In this document: positions 7,477 to 15,099 of the stretch, piece by piece | How positions within the stretch are numbered: the first letter of the stretch is position 1 | How the letters are laid out: every line of letters begins with the position of its first letter | Origin: Deltaproteobacteria bacterium | GTDB taxonomy: Bacteria > Myxococcota_A > UBA9160 > UBA4427 | Assembly (NCBI GenBank): GCA_019310975.1 | Contig: JAFDDH010000011.1 | Location: forward strand, 1 to 38,746 | Length of the DNA: 38,746 nt | Direction: 5' to 3' | Program-made: the position numbers and the translations under genes | The notes under the pieces: generated by a model | What the model saw: only the letters and a program-made list of their open reading frames with translations | Told to the model about the DNA's origin: nothing | The model's database searches: none

Positions 7477-8849
7477 GGCAGCTCGCGCTCCTCGGCGACA
7501 CGCCGCATCGCTTTCTCGAGCACCGAGAAGACCGCCTCCAGCTCCTCGTCCGTCGTATTGACGGGTGGCAGCATGCGGATCTTCATCGGATTGCTGCCGG
7601 CTGAGAGCAGGATGAGCCCCTCCTCGAAGCAGGCCTGGAGAACGTCCTTCACCACCTCGGGCGTACCGTGCCAGGGTACGAAGGCCTGCATGGCTCCGAC
7701 CCCGGATCGCTCGCCCACGGCCTTCGGCATGCGCTTTGCCAATGATTGGAATCTGCGCTCGATGCGCCGTCCGAGCAGTACCGTTCGGCCCTCCGGGCCC
7801 AGGTAGCCCTCCTCCTCCATGCGCTCGATGATGCGTGTCGCCACCGCCATCCCGATCGTGTTGCCCGCGAAGGTGCCGGCCACCAGACCCGGCTCGGGAT
7901 TGTACTCCTTGCTGAAGAGTGTCGCGCTGCCCTGCAGAATCTTGCCGACCGTGACGACGTCGATGAGCTCCGCGAGTCCGAGTGTCTGGAAGGCGAAGAG
8001 CTCGCCGGTTCGCCCGAAGGTCTGAACCTCGTCGACCCACACCGCTACGCCGGCCTCGCGGCAGCGCTTCATCAGCGCAGTGAAGAACTCCGGTGGCGCC
8101 GTGTTGAAGCCGCCCTCGCCCTGCACGAGCTCGAAGCACATTCCCGCGATCTTGCCCGGATGGCGGCGCAGATGCTTTTCGAGCGCCGCCAGTGTCTTCT
8201 CTGTCGAGCTCTCGACCTTCGGATCGTAGAAGGGGATATGGTGGACCTTGCCTCTTTGCGGCAGACCCTCGCGGAAGCTCGGCTTGTCGGTCAGCTCCGC
8301 CATCGCCAGCGTACGGCCGTGGAATGCACCGTCGAAGACGACGATGCGGTCGGCCGGCGAGCGCTTCTGAAAGATCATCTTGAGCGCGTTCTCGTTGGCC
8401 ATCGCGCCGGAGAGTGAGAGCCAGACGTGCTTCAGCTCTGGGCCCGCGTGCTTCTGCAGCGCCCGGCTGAGGCGCAGGTACTCGGGCCCGGGCACCAGGT
8501 GGCCCTGGAAGAGCACGTCGGAGGCGGCCGCCACCACCGCGTGCTCGGTCAGGTCGGCGTCGCCGTGGCCGAATGCGTAGACCCCGATGCCACCGATGAA
8601 GTCCAGACGCGTGGTGCCATCGGCCAGCTGCATGCGGGCACCGCTGCCTCGGCCGCCGGTCAGCAGGGGGTAGAAGAGCGGGCGGCCCCGCAGGCGCTCG
8701 AGGTCGCGGATCGCCTTCTCATAGTTCTTCTCGTTGAGGACCCGCTCGGACGCCTCCTCGTGGACGGCCGCGATCAGCGCGCGCGCTGCGTCACGGACCG
8801 CCTCCGACTCGAGGAGCGGGTGCAGAGGGGAGAGATTTTTCTTCGCCAT
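7470..8849 (-). CDS. astC: Class III aminotransferase (AstC/acetylornithine aminotransferase-like)
   Basis: A 459-residue PLP enzyme. The start ATG at 8849 (MAKKNLSPLHP) has AAGGAG a few bases upstream. Class III motifs are GSGARMQLADG (cofactor entry), SLSGAMANENALKM, FDGAFHGRT (173-180), VWVDEVQTFGRTG with Asp273, and TVGKILQG with the Schiff-base Lys303. It is first in the operon with astA, astD and the guanidine-modifying enzyme, so succinylornithine transamination to succinylglutamate semialdehyde is the inferred role. It is about 50 residues longer than typical AstC/ArgD, through an N-terminal extension before GRPLFYPLLTGGRG. A lysine- or 4-aminobutyrate-type specificity cannot be excluded from sequence. 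Confidence 0.75.
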   Translation of the reverse strand: MAKKNLSPLHPLLESEAVRDAARALIAAVHEEASERVLNEKNYEKAIRDLERLRGRPLFYPLLTGGRGSGARMQLADGTTRLDFIGGIGVYAFGHGDADLTEHAVVAAASDVLFQGHLVPGPEYLRLSRALQKHAGPELKHVWLSLSGAMANENALKMIFQKRSPADRIVVFDGAFHGRTLAMAELTDKPSFREGLPQRGKVHHIPFYDPKVESSTEKTLAALEKHLRRHPGKIAGMCFELVQGEGGFNTAPPEFFTALMKRCREAGVAVWVDEVQTFGRTGELFAFQTLGLAELIDVVTVGKILQGSATLFSKEYNPEPGLVAGTFAGNTIGMAVATRIIERMEEEGYLGPEGRTVLLGRRIERRFQSLAKRMPKAVGERSGVGAMQAFVPWHGTPEVVKDVLQACFEEGLILLSAGSNPMKIRMLPPVNTTDEELEAVFSVLEKAMRRVAEERELPC

Positions 8850-8923
8850 GGGCTCCTTACCTCGCCCGCGGCTGGCCTCGTCCATATTGAGATGGAGGCC
8901 TGGGCCGCGCTCCGGGTTCCAGC

Positions 8924-8948
8924 AGCCGACCTGTCGTATCGGTCGGCT
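8924..8948. promoter_or_regulatory. Dyad-symmetric site upstream of the ast operon
   Basis: AGCCGACC (8924-8931) and GGTCGGCT (8941-8948) are perfect 8-bp inverted repeats with a 9-base spacer. They lie about 75 bases upstream of the aminotransferase start, between it and the divergent phosphatase-like gene. Arm length and spacing suit a dimeric regulator. No regulator gene is adjacent. It is a candidate operator only. Confidence 0.4.
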
Positions 8949-9110
8949 CGGCACTGGTCTGTTCAGGAATGGACAAATTTCTGAAGATTCGGGGGCCTCG
9001 GTCGCAACTTGCTTGGCCGAGACGGTGCCTACTTATGCGGCAGGTCGGATTGCGAGCGCGGTGCCGCCAGTGGGGCGGTACCCTCGTTCGCCTCCGTGCC
9101 CGCCGTGGGT

Positions 9111-10124
9111 ATGGTGTCGATGGCCACGGGCGCAGGAAGAGGGATCCGGTTGGTGGAGCGAAGGCTCAAGAGGGCGAAGACAGGCCGCAGGCGGGCCGCA
9201 CGGCCCGCTGGGGCACGCTCGGCGGCCGCCAAGGCGGCCGCCAAGGCGGCCGGCCGGCGGGTCGCCGAGAGCACGCGGGCGGTCGCCGCCAGCTCGGTCG
9301 CCAAGGCCCGCGACCTGCGGCGCAGCGCGATCCAGGCCCTGCAGCCGCCGGGCCCGCTCGAGATGCCGCATTTGTCCTTGCTCCGGGCGCCCGCTCTGCC
9401 GATGACGACAGCCGCTATGGGGCAGGAGATCACCGTCGCGAGCTACAACGTCCATCGCTGGACCGGCCTGAATGGCCGCGCCCGGCCGGATGCCGCACGG
9501 GCCGGATTCGTCATCTCCGAGATCGAGGCCGACGTGATCGCCCTGCAGGAGGTGCTGCGCCCCTACGAGGACGCCGACCCACTGGAGATCCTGTGCGAGA
9601 GCCTCGGCCTGCACCTCGCCTTTGCGGCCACGCGCATGCACAGGAGGGGCGAGCTCGGCAATGCGATCCTGTCGCGCTTTCCGATCACTTCCATCTCCGT
9701 GCTCGACATCTCGCTCTCGCGCCTCGAGCGCCGCGGCGCGCTGGCGGCGCAGTTCAACAGCCCGGCCGGACAGCTCGGCGTGGTGGCCACCCACCTTTCG
9801 CTCGTGGATCGCCTGCGTCACCGCCAGGTGCAGATGCTGCTCGAGCATCCACAGCTCAATTGCGGCCCCGCCGTGCTGGTGGGCGACCTCAACGCCTGGC
9901 GCAAATGCAAGGGCACGCAGAGCCTCGAGCAGAATCTGCACCGGCACAACAATGTCGAGTGGCCTTCGACCTTCCCCGCCGCGGCGCCGATGCTGGCCCT
10001 GGATCGGGTCTACGCCAAGGGCGCCGAGGTGCTGGACGTCCACGTCCACGATACGCCCGCCTCCCGGCGCGCCAGCGATCACCTGCCCGTGCTGGCTCGG
10101 ATTCAGCTCTCCAAGGACGACTGA
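9111..10124 (+). CDS. Endonuclease/exonuclease/phosphatase-family protein with basic N-terminal region
   Basis: The catalytic domain begins near 9426 with EITVASYNVHRW and has the complete EEP signature: IALQEV (metal-binding Glu), GNAILSRFPI, THLSLVDRLRHRQV, VLVGDLNAW (Asp and Asn), LDRVYAKG and the terminal SDHLPVLARI (Asp-His). These metal-dependent enzymes cleave phosphodiesters or phosphomonoesters in DNA, inositol phosphates or lipids; the substrate is not evident. The stretch before the domain is rich in Arg, Lys and Ala (LVERRLKRAKTGRRRAARP, then AAAKAAAKAAGRR), like a DNA-binding tail. The start is uncertain: the frame is open from 9009, ATGs occur at 9111 and 9120, and none has a strong Shine-Dalgarno site. 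A start at 9402 (MTTAAMGQ) would remove the basic part. It is transcribed divergently from the ast operon. Confidence 0.75.
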   Translation: MVSMATGAGRGIRLVERRLKRAKTGRRRAARPAGARSAAAKAAAKAAGRRVAESTRAVAASSVAKARDLRRSAIQALQPPGPLEMPHLSLLRAPALPMTTAAMGQEITVASYNVHRWTGLNGRARPDAARAGFVISEIEADVIALQEVLRPYEDADPLEILCESLGLHLAFAATRMHRRGELGNAILSRFPITSISVLDISLSRLERRGALAAQFNSPAGQLGVVATHLSLVDRLRHRQVQMLLEHPQLNCGPAVLVGDLNAWRKCKGTQSLEQNLHRHNNVEWPSTFPAAAPMLALDRVYAKGAEVLDVHVHDTPASRRASDHLPVLARIQLSKDD

Positions 10125-10163
10125 GTTCCGGTCCATCGCGTTCCTCTCCCGATCCGCTGACGG

Positions 10164-10182
10164 CCGATCCACGCTGGATCGG
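10164..10182. terminator. Hairpin between convergent genes
   Basis: CCGATCCA-CGC-TGGATCGG is a perfect 8-bp stem with a 3-base loop. It lies 40 bases after the stop of the phosphatase-like gene and 100 bases from the end of the convergent MATE gene. No T-run follows on either strand, so terminator activity is only suggested by position. Confidence 0.35.
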
Positions 10183-10188
10183 GGTTCG

Positions 10189-10234
10189 TCCATCCATCTC
10201 TCCATCCATCCATCCAACCATCTATCCCTCCAAC
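10189..10234. repeat. Degenerate CCAT tetranucleotide repeat
   Basis: About 46 bases made of CCAT/CCAA/CTAT-type tetramers between two convergent genes. The longest perfect run is (TCCA)3. It is a simple-sequence repeat of the kind prone to slippage. It lies outside any coding frame, so no phase-variation role is evident. Confidence 0.6.
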
Positions 10235-10282
10235 CGCCGGGCCCGCATGCGTGTTCGCGCACGCCATCGATCGGCCCGCCGG

Positions 10283-11683
10283 TCAGATGCGGATGTGACG
10301 CCAGGCCCCGGATTGGAAGCGCCAGACCAGGTAGGTGCTGAGCACCAGGACGTAGACCGAGCCGCCGAGCCAAGCGGCCGTGAGCCCGCCCTCGAGGTAC
10401 ACGCCCAGCCACCAGGCGAGCGGGACGAAGAGCCCCCACGCCAGCAGGAAGCGCACCAGAAAGGGCACGCGCGTGTCGCCGGCGCCCCGCAGTGCGCCGT
10501 CGGCCATGATCCCGAAGGCGTCGAAGAACTGGAAGACGGCACCGACGAGCAGCAGCGGTCCGCCCAGCGCCAATACCTCGGGATCGTCGCTGAAGATGCG
10601 CATCAGCTGCTCCGGGATGGCGACGAAGAGCACGGCCACGATGCCGGAGAGTGCCAGTGTCAGGACCCGCGCCGACCGGAAGCTCCGCTCCGCGGAGGCC
10701 GTGTCATTGGCTCCGATGTAACGCCCGACCAGCGTCGAGAGCGCGATGCCGAGCCCGGATGCCTGCATGAACGAGAGCGAGAGCAGCGCGATGAATGCCT
10801 GGCTGGCCGCCAACGAGGTATCGCCCATATGGGCCACCAGGGTCAGGAAGACCGCGAACGAGAGCATCTCGAGCAGCCATTGGCCGCCAATCGGCAGACC
10901 GAGGCGGATCAGCCTTCGCTGGTCACGCAGCGAGAAGCGAGTCGGAGCCGTGCGATAACGCTGGCGCAGGGCGCGGCGACTGAAGAGCCCCAGAATCACC
11001 AGCGCATAGACCCACTCCGCGATCGCTGTGGCCGTGGCCGCTCCCGCGACGCCCCACTGCGGCAGGCCGAGCTTGCCGAAGATCAGCCCGTAGTCGAGCA
11101 CCGCGTTGAGTCCATTGGCGAGGAGCGTTACGTAGAGCGGCGTCCGCGTATCGCCGATGCCGCGAAAGAAGGCTGCGAAGATCGTGGCCATCACCATGCC
11201 CACCGTGCCGAAGGCTCGGATCGACATATACGTCTGCGCCAGCGGCTGCAGCTCGGCGGAAGGTGCCAGCCACGCCAGCAATGTGTCGACGTTGAGAGAG
11301 AAGACGACCGCGCAGAGCAGGGTGAGCGGCACCAGTGACCACGCCCCCTGCCACGCCCAGGCACCACAGCGCTCGGGCTCGTCGGCGCCGTGGGCCTGCG
11401 AGATGAAGGTCTGGAGGCCGGTGGACGTTCCGATGAAGCCGCAGAAGATCGTCCACATCCAGATCCCGCCGAAGCCGACAGCGGCCAGCTCGGTGGAGCC
11501 GAGCCGGCCCACCATGGCGCTGTCCACCACACCCATGGTGGTCATCGAGAGCTGGGTGAGGACGACCGGGTAGGCGAGCACGGCGACTTCGCGGACGCTT
11601 CCTCGATCGGTCGGCCGAGAGTCCGGCGGACCCGGCCGAGAGATGGGCTGTTCGCGGACGGATGTCTCGAGCGGGATTGTCAT
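10283..11683 (-). CDS. MATE-family multidrug/cation exporter
   Basis: A 466-residue polytopic inner-membrane protein with about 12 hydrophobic helices in two homologous halves (about 30-240 and 250-460). MATE/NorM features include VVLTQLSMTTMGVVDSAMVG in helix 1, IWMWTIFCGFIGTSTGLQTF, FFRGIGDTRTPLYVTLLANG at the end of the first half, and the second-half counterpart MADGALRGAGDTRVPFLVRF. MATE proteins expel cationic compounds in exchange for Na+ or H+. ATG at 11683 has CGGAG 8 bases upstream. It stands alone, convergent with the EEP-family gene and divergent from the 12150 gene. The substrate is unknown. Confidence 0.88.
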   Translation of the reverse strand: MTIPLETSVREQPISRPGPPDSRPTDRGSVREVAVLAYPVVLTQLSMTTMGVVDSAMVGRLGSTELAAVGFGGIWMWTIFCGFIGTSTGLQTFISQAHGADEPERCGAWAWQGAWSLVPLTLLCAVVFSLNVDTLLAWLAPSAELQPLAQTYMSIRAFGTVGMVMATIFAAFFRGIGDTRTPLYVTLLANGLNAVLDYGLIFGKLGLPQWGVAGAATATAIAEWVYALVILGLFSRRALRQRYRTAPTRFSLRDQRRLIRLGLPIGGQWLLEMLSFAVFLTLVAHMGDTSLAASQAFIALLSLSFMQASGLGIALSTLVGRYIGANDTASAERSFRSARVLTLALSGIVAVLFVAIPEQLMRIFSDDPEVLALGGPLLLVGAVFQFFDAFGIMADGALRGAGDTRVPFLVRFLLAWGLFVPLAWWLGVYLEGGLTAAWLGGSVYVLVLSTYLVWRFQSGAWRHIRI

Positions 11684-12149
11684 CTTCGAAGCTCCGGGTG
11701 ACTCGGTCGTCCTGCCGGGCCAGAGTGCCAGATGGCGCCGGATGGCGAGAGCGGAAGCCAGAGTGGAAAGAGCGGAAAGAGAAGGGGCCGCGCTGCCTTA
11801 TGCGTCGCGACCCCGTTTCGTTCCGATCTGGACCGAGCTGTTCAGCTTCGAGTCCTGGGTGCGACGCGACCCTTCGTACGGTCGAGGCGATCGATGCCTC
11901 CGGGCGGGCGGGCGGGTCGGAGAGCACCGACCCCGCGCGCGCGGGTGCCCAGACCGTAGGTCGGGCGGAGTTGTATAGGAGGCATCTTCATTCGAGTGTC
12001 ACCCAGTTCCGACCCTGAGTACCACGACCACAACGCAGGAGCAATCCCCGTCGTTGCGAATCACTGACATGACGGGTACACCGGGCCATGCGGTCGGGCG
12101 CAGCGCGCGTGGCTGGGATGCTGGGATGCTGGGATGGAGGTGATCCGGA
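11684..12149. other. Divergent intergenic region with low-complexity tracts and an 8-base tandem repeat
   Basis: No gene is supported in these 466 bases. They hold a purine-rich tract (about 11750-11795), a run of GGGC/GCGC units near 11900-11945, and three perfect copies of GCTGGGAT at 12112-12135 immediately before the Shine-Dalgarno site of the next gene. Promoters for the MATE gene (leftward) and the 12150 gene (rightward) should lie here, but I cannot place them. Confidence 0.5.
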
Positions 12150-12650
12150 GTGGGCGAGGATCGGGATCACGGTGAGCGCGAGAAGCTCAGCTGGTCGGAG
12201 ATCGACAAGAGGCGCGGCCAGGCACGCTCCAGGCAGGAGCAGCACCCGCGGGGCCGGGCCGCCCGCGAGCGCGCCGAGGGCGACAAGCGCTCGGCCCTGA
12301 AGGAGGCCGAATCGCTCTTCTCCCGTGACAAGGGCGGAGAGGCGGGAGCGGCGCTCGCCAAGGTGCTGCGGGACGCGCACGGCTCGCCGCAGCTCGGCGA
12401 CGCCTGCCGCGAGTACGTGGAGCAGCTCGGCGTGCCGAATGATCCGGCCCTGCTCTCGATCCTGCTCGACAGTGGCGAGCGTCCCTTGATGCAGCCCGCC
12501 CTCGAACGGCTTCTCGAGCTCAAGGCGAGCGGAGGTCTCGAAGTCACCGGCAGCCTGAAGATCCAGTTGCGCACGCTCTCCCAGGAGCCCGACGACGACA
12601 TCGCCGGCCTCTGCGAGGATCTGCTCGAGTCGCTCGCCGCGCACGCATGA
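12150..12650 (+). CDS. Charged hypothetical protein
   Basis: A 166-residue protein starting at GTG 12150, preceded by a near-perfect anti-16S match (GGAGGTGATCC, 12136-12146). Residues 1-60 are extremely charged (SWSEIDKRRGQARSRQEQH, then RAARERAEGDKR). Residues 60-166 look like alpha-helical repeats (SLFSRDKGGEAGAALAKVLR, DPALLSILLDSGERPLMQPA, SQEPDDDIAGLCEDLLESLA), possibly HEAT- or TPR-like. It lies 36 bases before fur and may be co-transcribed with it. No family or activity is recognised. Confidence 0.65.
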   Translation: MGEDRDHGEREKLSWSEIDKRRGQARSRQEQHPRGRAARERAEGDKRSALKEAESLFSRDKGGEAGAALAKVLRDAHGSPQLGDACREYVEQLGVPNDPALLSILLDSGERPLMQPALERLLELKASGGLEVTGSLKIQLRTLSQEPDDDIAGLCEDLLESLAAHA

Positions 12651-12686
12651 GGTGGGTGGGCAGAGGCGGCTGCTAACCTCCCATCC

Positions 12687-13118
12687 ATGGGACACGATGT
12701 TGAGCGCGAGGCCCTCGCGAGATATCTCGAGGATCATCAGCTCAAGCGCACCAAGCAACGCGAAGTGATCCTGGAGGCATTCCTCTGCGCTAGGGGACAC
12801 ATCACGAGCGAAGAGCTCTACCACTCCATCCGCTCCAAGAACCCGCGCATCGGCTACACGACCGTGTACCGCACCATGAAGCTCTTGGTCGACGCTGGGC
12901 TCGCGGAGGAGCGCCACTTCGACGATGGCGTCGCACGCTACGAGATCGAGCACGCGCACCACGACCACCTCGTCTGCACCCAATGTGGCAAGATCGTCGA
13001 GTTCGAGTCCGAGCTGATCGAGAGGACGCAGAACGAGATCGGCGAGCACTACGGCTTCCGCATCCTGAGGCACCGCCACGAGCTCTATGGGCTGTGTCCG
13101 GCCTGCCGCGACGACTGA
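12687..13118 (+). CDS. fur: Ferric uptake regulator (Fur family)
   Basis: A 143-residue metal-dependent repressor of normal Fur length. The N-terminal winged helix (LKRTKQREVILEAF, HITSEELYHSI, IGYTTVYRTMKLLVDAGLAE) includes the recognition helix. The C-terminal domain has the metal-binding HAHHDHLVCTQCGKIVEFES and a second Cys pair, LCPACRDD, for structural zinc. Fur family members bind DNA with Fe2+ (or Zn2+/Mn2+/peroxide sensing in relatives); the class, Fur versus Zur or PerR, cannot be fixed from sequence alone, though HHDH with both Cys pairs suits Fur. The stop is four bases before the next gene's ATG, suggesting translational coupling with the phosphodiesterase-type lipoprotein. Confidence 0.85.
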   Translation: MGHDVEREALARYLEDHQLKRTKQREVILEAFLCARGHITSEELYHSIRSKNPRIGYTTVYRTMKLLVDAGLAEERHFDDGVARYEIEHAHHDHLVCTQCGKIVEFESELIERTQNEIGEHYGFRILRHRHELYGLCPACRDD

Positions 13119-13122
13119 CTGA

Positions 13123-14835
13123 ATGAGCGTGCCCGCCACCGCCCGAGTGGGAAAGCTGTCCCGAATTCTGGCCGGCGTGCTCGCTTGCGGGCTCCTCCTG
13201 GCTGCGTGCCGCCAGGCCACTGGCCCCGAGACGGGCCGCGATGTGTCGAGTGCGGGCCAATCCGAGTTCCGCCTGGTCGTGATCCTCGCCATCGACCAGC
13301 TGCGTCGCGACAGACTGGACGCCGCGATGCCCGGCGGGCTCGGCCGGCTGGCGCGCGAGGGGCGTATCTACCGCGACGCCACACTCGGACACGCTCGCAC
13401 CGAAACCTGTCCCGGCCATGTCAGCCTGGTCACGGGCAAGCACCCGGGGCCCTCGGGCGTGCCCGGCAACCGCTACATCGATCGCGAGAGGCTGCGCTCG
13501 GTCTACTGTGTCGAGGACGACGGCCCCTCCGGGATCGTACTCGGCTCCGCGGGCGACGCCGGCCCCGAAACGGGCTCGCCGAAGGGTCGCTCGCCGAAGC
13601 TCATCACCGCGACGGCGCTCGGAGACTGGCTGAAGGACGCCTCGCCCGACAGCCGCGTCTTCTCGGTCTCGGGCAAGGATCGCTCGGCCATCGCGATGGG
13701 GGGCCAGCGCGCGGACGCGGCGTACTGGCTGGATCGCGGCGGCAGCGGTCGCTTCACGACCAGTCGCTACTACACCGAGGTGCTGCCCGCCTGGGTGGAG
13801 GGCTGGAGCGCGGAGGCGCTGCTCGCGCCGGTGCCCGCACACTGGCAGCATGCCAGCGGCGATCCGCCCAATGGGACACGCGACGATGACTTCGTGGGCG
13901 AAGTGGCGCGTTGGAGCCGCACCTCGCCGCATCCCGTGAAGCCCCACGGCGACACCGCCGGGTCTCTGCTCGCCTTCGTGGCGACTCCCTACCTGGACCT
14001 GCGGACGCTCGATTTTGCGCGCCAGCTGGTGGTCGAGGAGGGGCTCGGCACGGGTGAGCGCGTCGATCTGCTGGCCATTGGTCTGTCCGGCACCGACTAC
14101 ATCGGCCATCTCTACGGACCCTGGAGTCAGGAGTCACGCGATGCCCTCAGCCGCCTCGACGCGGATCTGGGCCGCTTCGTCGACTTCCTGGAAGCGCGCC
14201 TGGGAGCCGGGCGCATGCTGGTCGTGCTCTCGGCCGATCACGGAGTGCTGCCATTGCCAGAGTGGCTGGCCGCGCACGGCGAGATGTGCCCCGTGTCGGG
14301 GGGACGCGTTCCCGCCCAGAGCATGGCGATGGATCTGCATGCGATGCTCGAGGCCGAGCTCGGTCCCGGCCAGGGGCGCTGGTTCGTCCACGAGGGGCTG
14401 ACGCTGGTTTTCGATCCCGTGCGGGTGGCTGCCAGCGGCGCCTCGATGGATCGAGTGATTCGGCTCTCGGCCGACTGGCTCGCCGCGAAGCCGGGGGTCG
14501 AGCGCACCTGGACGCGCGCCGAGATCGAGACGGCCGACGCCGATGACGTGCGCGCGACGCTCTATCGGAACTCGACGTCCGCGGGTCGCGAGGCCGACAT
14601 TGAGATCGAGCCGGCCAGCGGATGTCTGTTCAGTGACTGGCCGGGCGGTACCAGCCATGGCTCGCCGCACGCGTACGACCGCGACGTTCCGCTCGTCATC
14701 ATGGGGCGGGGCATCCGACCGGGTGTCGTCGGCGGGGCGGCCGGGCCCGTGGATGTGGCGCCGACACTGGCCTCGCACCTCGGCGTTTCGGTCCCGGCGG
14801 ATCTCGATGGACGTGTGTTGCCGCTTGGCGAGTAG
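13123..14835 (+). CDS. Alkaline phosphatase-superfamily lipoprotein (phosphodiesterase/PafA-like)
   Basis: A 570-residue exported lipoprotein. A signal peptide ends in the lipobox LLLAAC, with Cys29 the lipidation site. The mature protein follows the alkaline phosphatase superfamily plan: metal ligand Asp58 (ILAIDQLRRD), nucleophile Thr within HARTETCPGHVSLVTG (about residues 93-95), Asp325 and His329 (SGTDYIGHLYGP), Asp372-His373 (LSADHGV) and a late His in GTSHGSPHAYDRDVPLV. The 'PGH.S..TG' form is that of PafA-type phosphatases and nucleotide pyrophosphatase/phosphodiesterases. It probably hydrolyses phosphate esters in the periplasm; mono- or diesterase specificity is not visible. The start lies four bases after fur, so a link to metal or phosphate response is conceivable. 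Confidence 0.85.
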   Translation: MSVPATARVGKLSRILAGVLACGLLLAACRQATGPETGRDVSSAGQSEFRLVVILAIDQLRRDRLDAAMPGGLGRLAREGRIYRDATLGHARTETCPGHVSLVTGKHPGPSGVPGNRYIDRERLRSVYCVEDDGPSGIVLGSAGDAGPETGSPKGRSPKLITATALGDWLKDASPDSRVFSVSGKDRSAIAMGGQRADAAYWLDRGGSGRFTTSRYYTEVLPAWVEGWSAEALLAPVPAHWQHASGDPPNGTRDDDFVGEVARWSRTSPHPVKPHGDTAGSLLAFVATPYLDLRTLDFARQLVVEEGLGTGERVDLLAIGLSGTDYIGHLYGPWSQESRDALSRLDADLGRFVDFLEARLGAGRMLVVLSADHGVLPLPEWLAAHGEMCPVSGGRVPAQSMAMDLHAMLEAELGPGQGRWFVHEGLTLVFDPVRVAASGASMDRVIRLSADWLAAKPGVERTWTRAEIETADADDVRATLYRNSTSAGREADIEIEPASGCLFSDWPGGTSHGSPHAYDRDVPLVIMGRGIRPGVVGGAAGPVDVAPTLASHLGVSVPADLDGRVLPLGE

Positions 14836-14880
14836 GCGCTCGCTCGCCTCACTCGCCTCTCGCTCGCCTCTCACTCGCCT
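14836..14880. repeat. Short CTCGCCT tandem-like repeat
   Basis: Immediately after the phosphodiesterase stop, CTCGCCT occurs four times with 2 to 4 base spacers (starting at 14843, 14852, 14863 and 14874). It looks like local slippage duplication. No function is apparent. Confidence 0.55.
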
Positions 14881-14914
14881 AAAGACACCCACTCGATCGT
14901 CCGATCCCCCCTCT

Positions 14915-15073
14915 GTGGCCACCGAAGTGATATGCCCGGTCTGCAACGCGGACGTGCCCCTCTCGGGCGACGAGAAGAAGGGCGAAGAAGTCTTCTGCGC
15001 CGTCTGCAGCGCGCCGCTCAAGCTCGGCGGTGATTACGGGGACGAGAGCCTCGACGCCGAAGAGGACTTCTAG
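14915..15073 (+). CDS. LysW-like mini zinc-ribbon protein
   Basis: A 52-residue acidic protein from GTG 14915. It has two Cys pairs (ICPVC at 7 and 10, FCAVC at 28 and 31) separated by a short acidic/basic hairpin (GDEKKGEEVF), then a very acidic tail ending DAEEDF. The four-Cys ribbon followed by an acidic tail resembles LysW, the amino-group carrier protein of lysine and arginine biosynthesis. LysW normally ends in EDWGE and works with LysX and LysZ, neither of which is in this window, so carrier function is not shown. No clear Shine-Dalgarno site precedes the GTG. It is convergent with rfbC. Confidence 0.55.
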   Translation: MATEVICPVCNADVPLSGDEKKGEEVFCAVCSAPLKLGGDYGDESLDAEEDF

Positions 15074-15099
15074 CGGCCGAGGTCGACTGGCCGCCGCTA
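15071..15099. terminator. Possible bidirectional hairpin spanning two stop codons
   Basis: TAGCGGC (15071-15077) pairs perfectly with GCCGCTA (15093-15099), and GGCC repeats within add alternative pairing. The arms include the stop codon of the zinc-ribbon gene and, on the other strand, the stop codon of rfbC. AATTT follows on the plus side. The position between convergent genes suits a shared terminator, but the T-tract is short. Confidence 0.4.

Noticed and set aside
10189-10234. CCAT repeat as a small CRISPR-like array.
   Set aside because: Units are only four bases with no unique spacers; it is a simple-sequence repeat.
8969-11338. Very long open plus-strand frame across the EEP-family and MATE genes.
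   Set aside because: It runs in the wrong frame over the EEP gene and antisense to the MATE gene, is Arg/Gln/Glu low-complexity, and reflects high GC with few stops.
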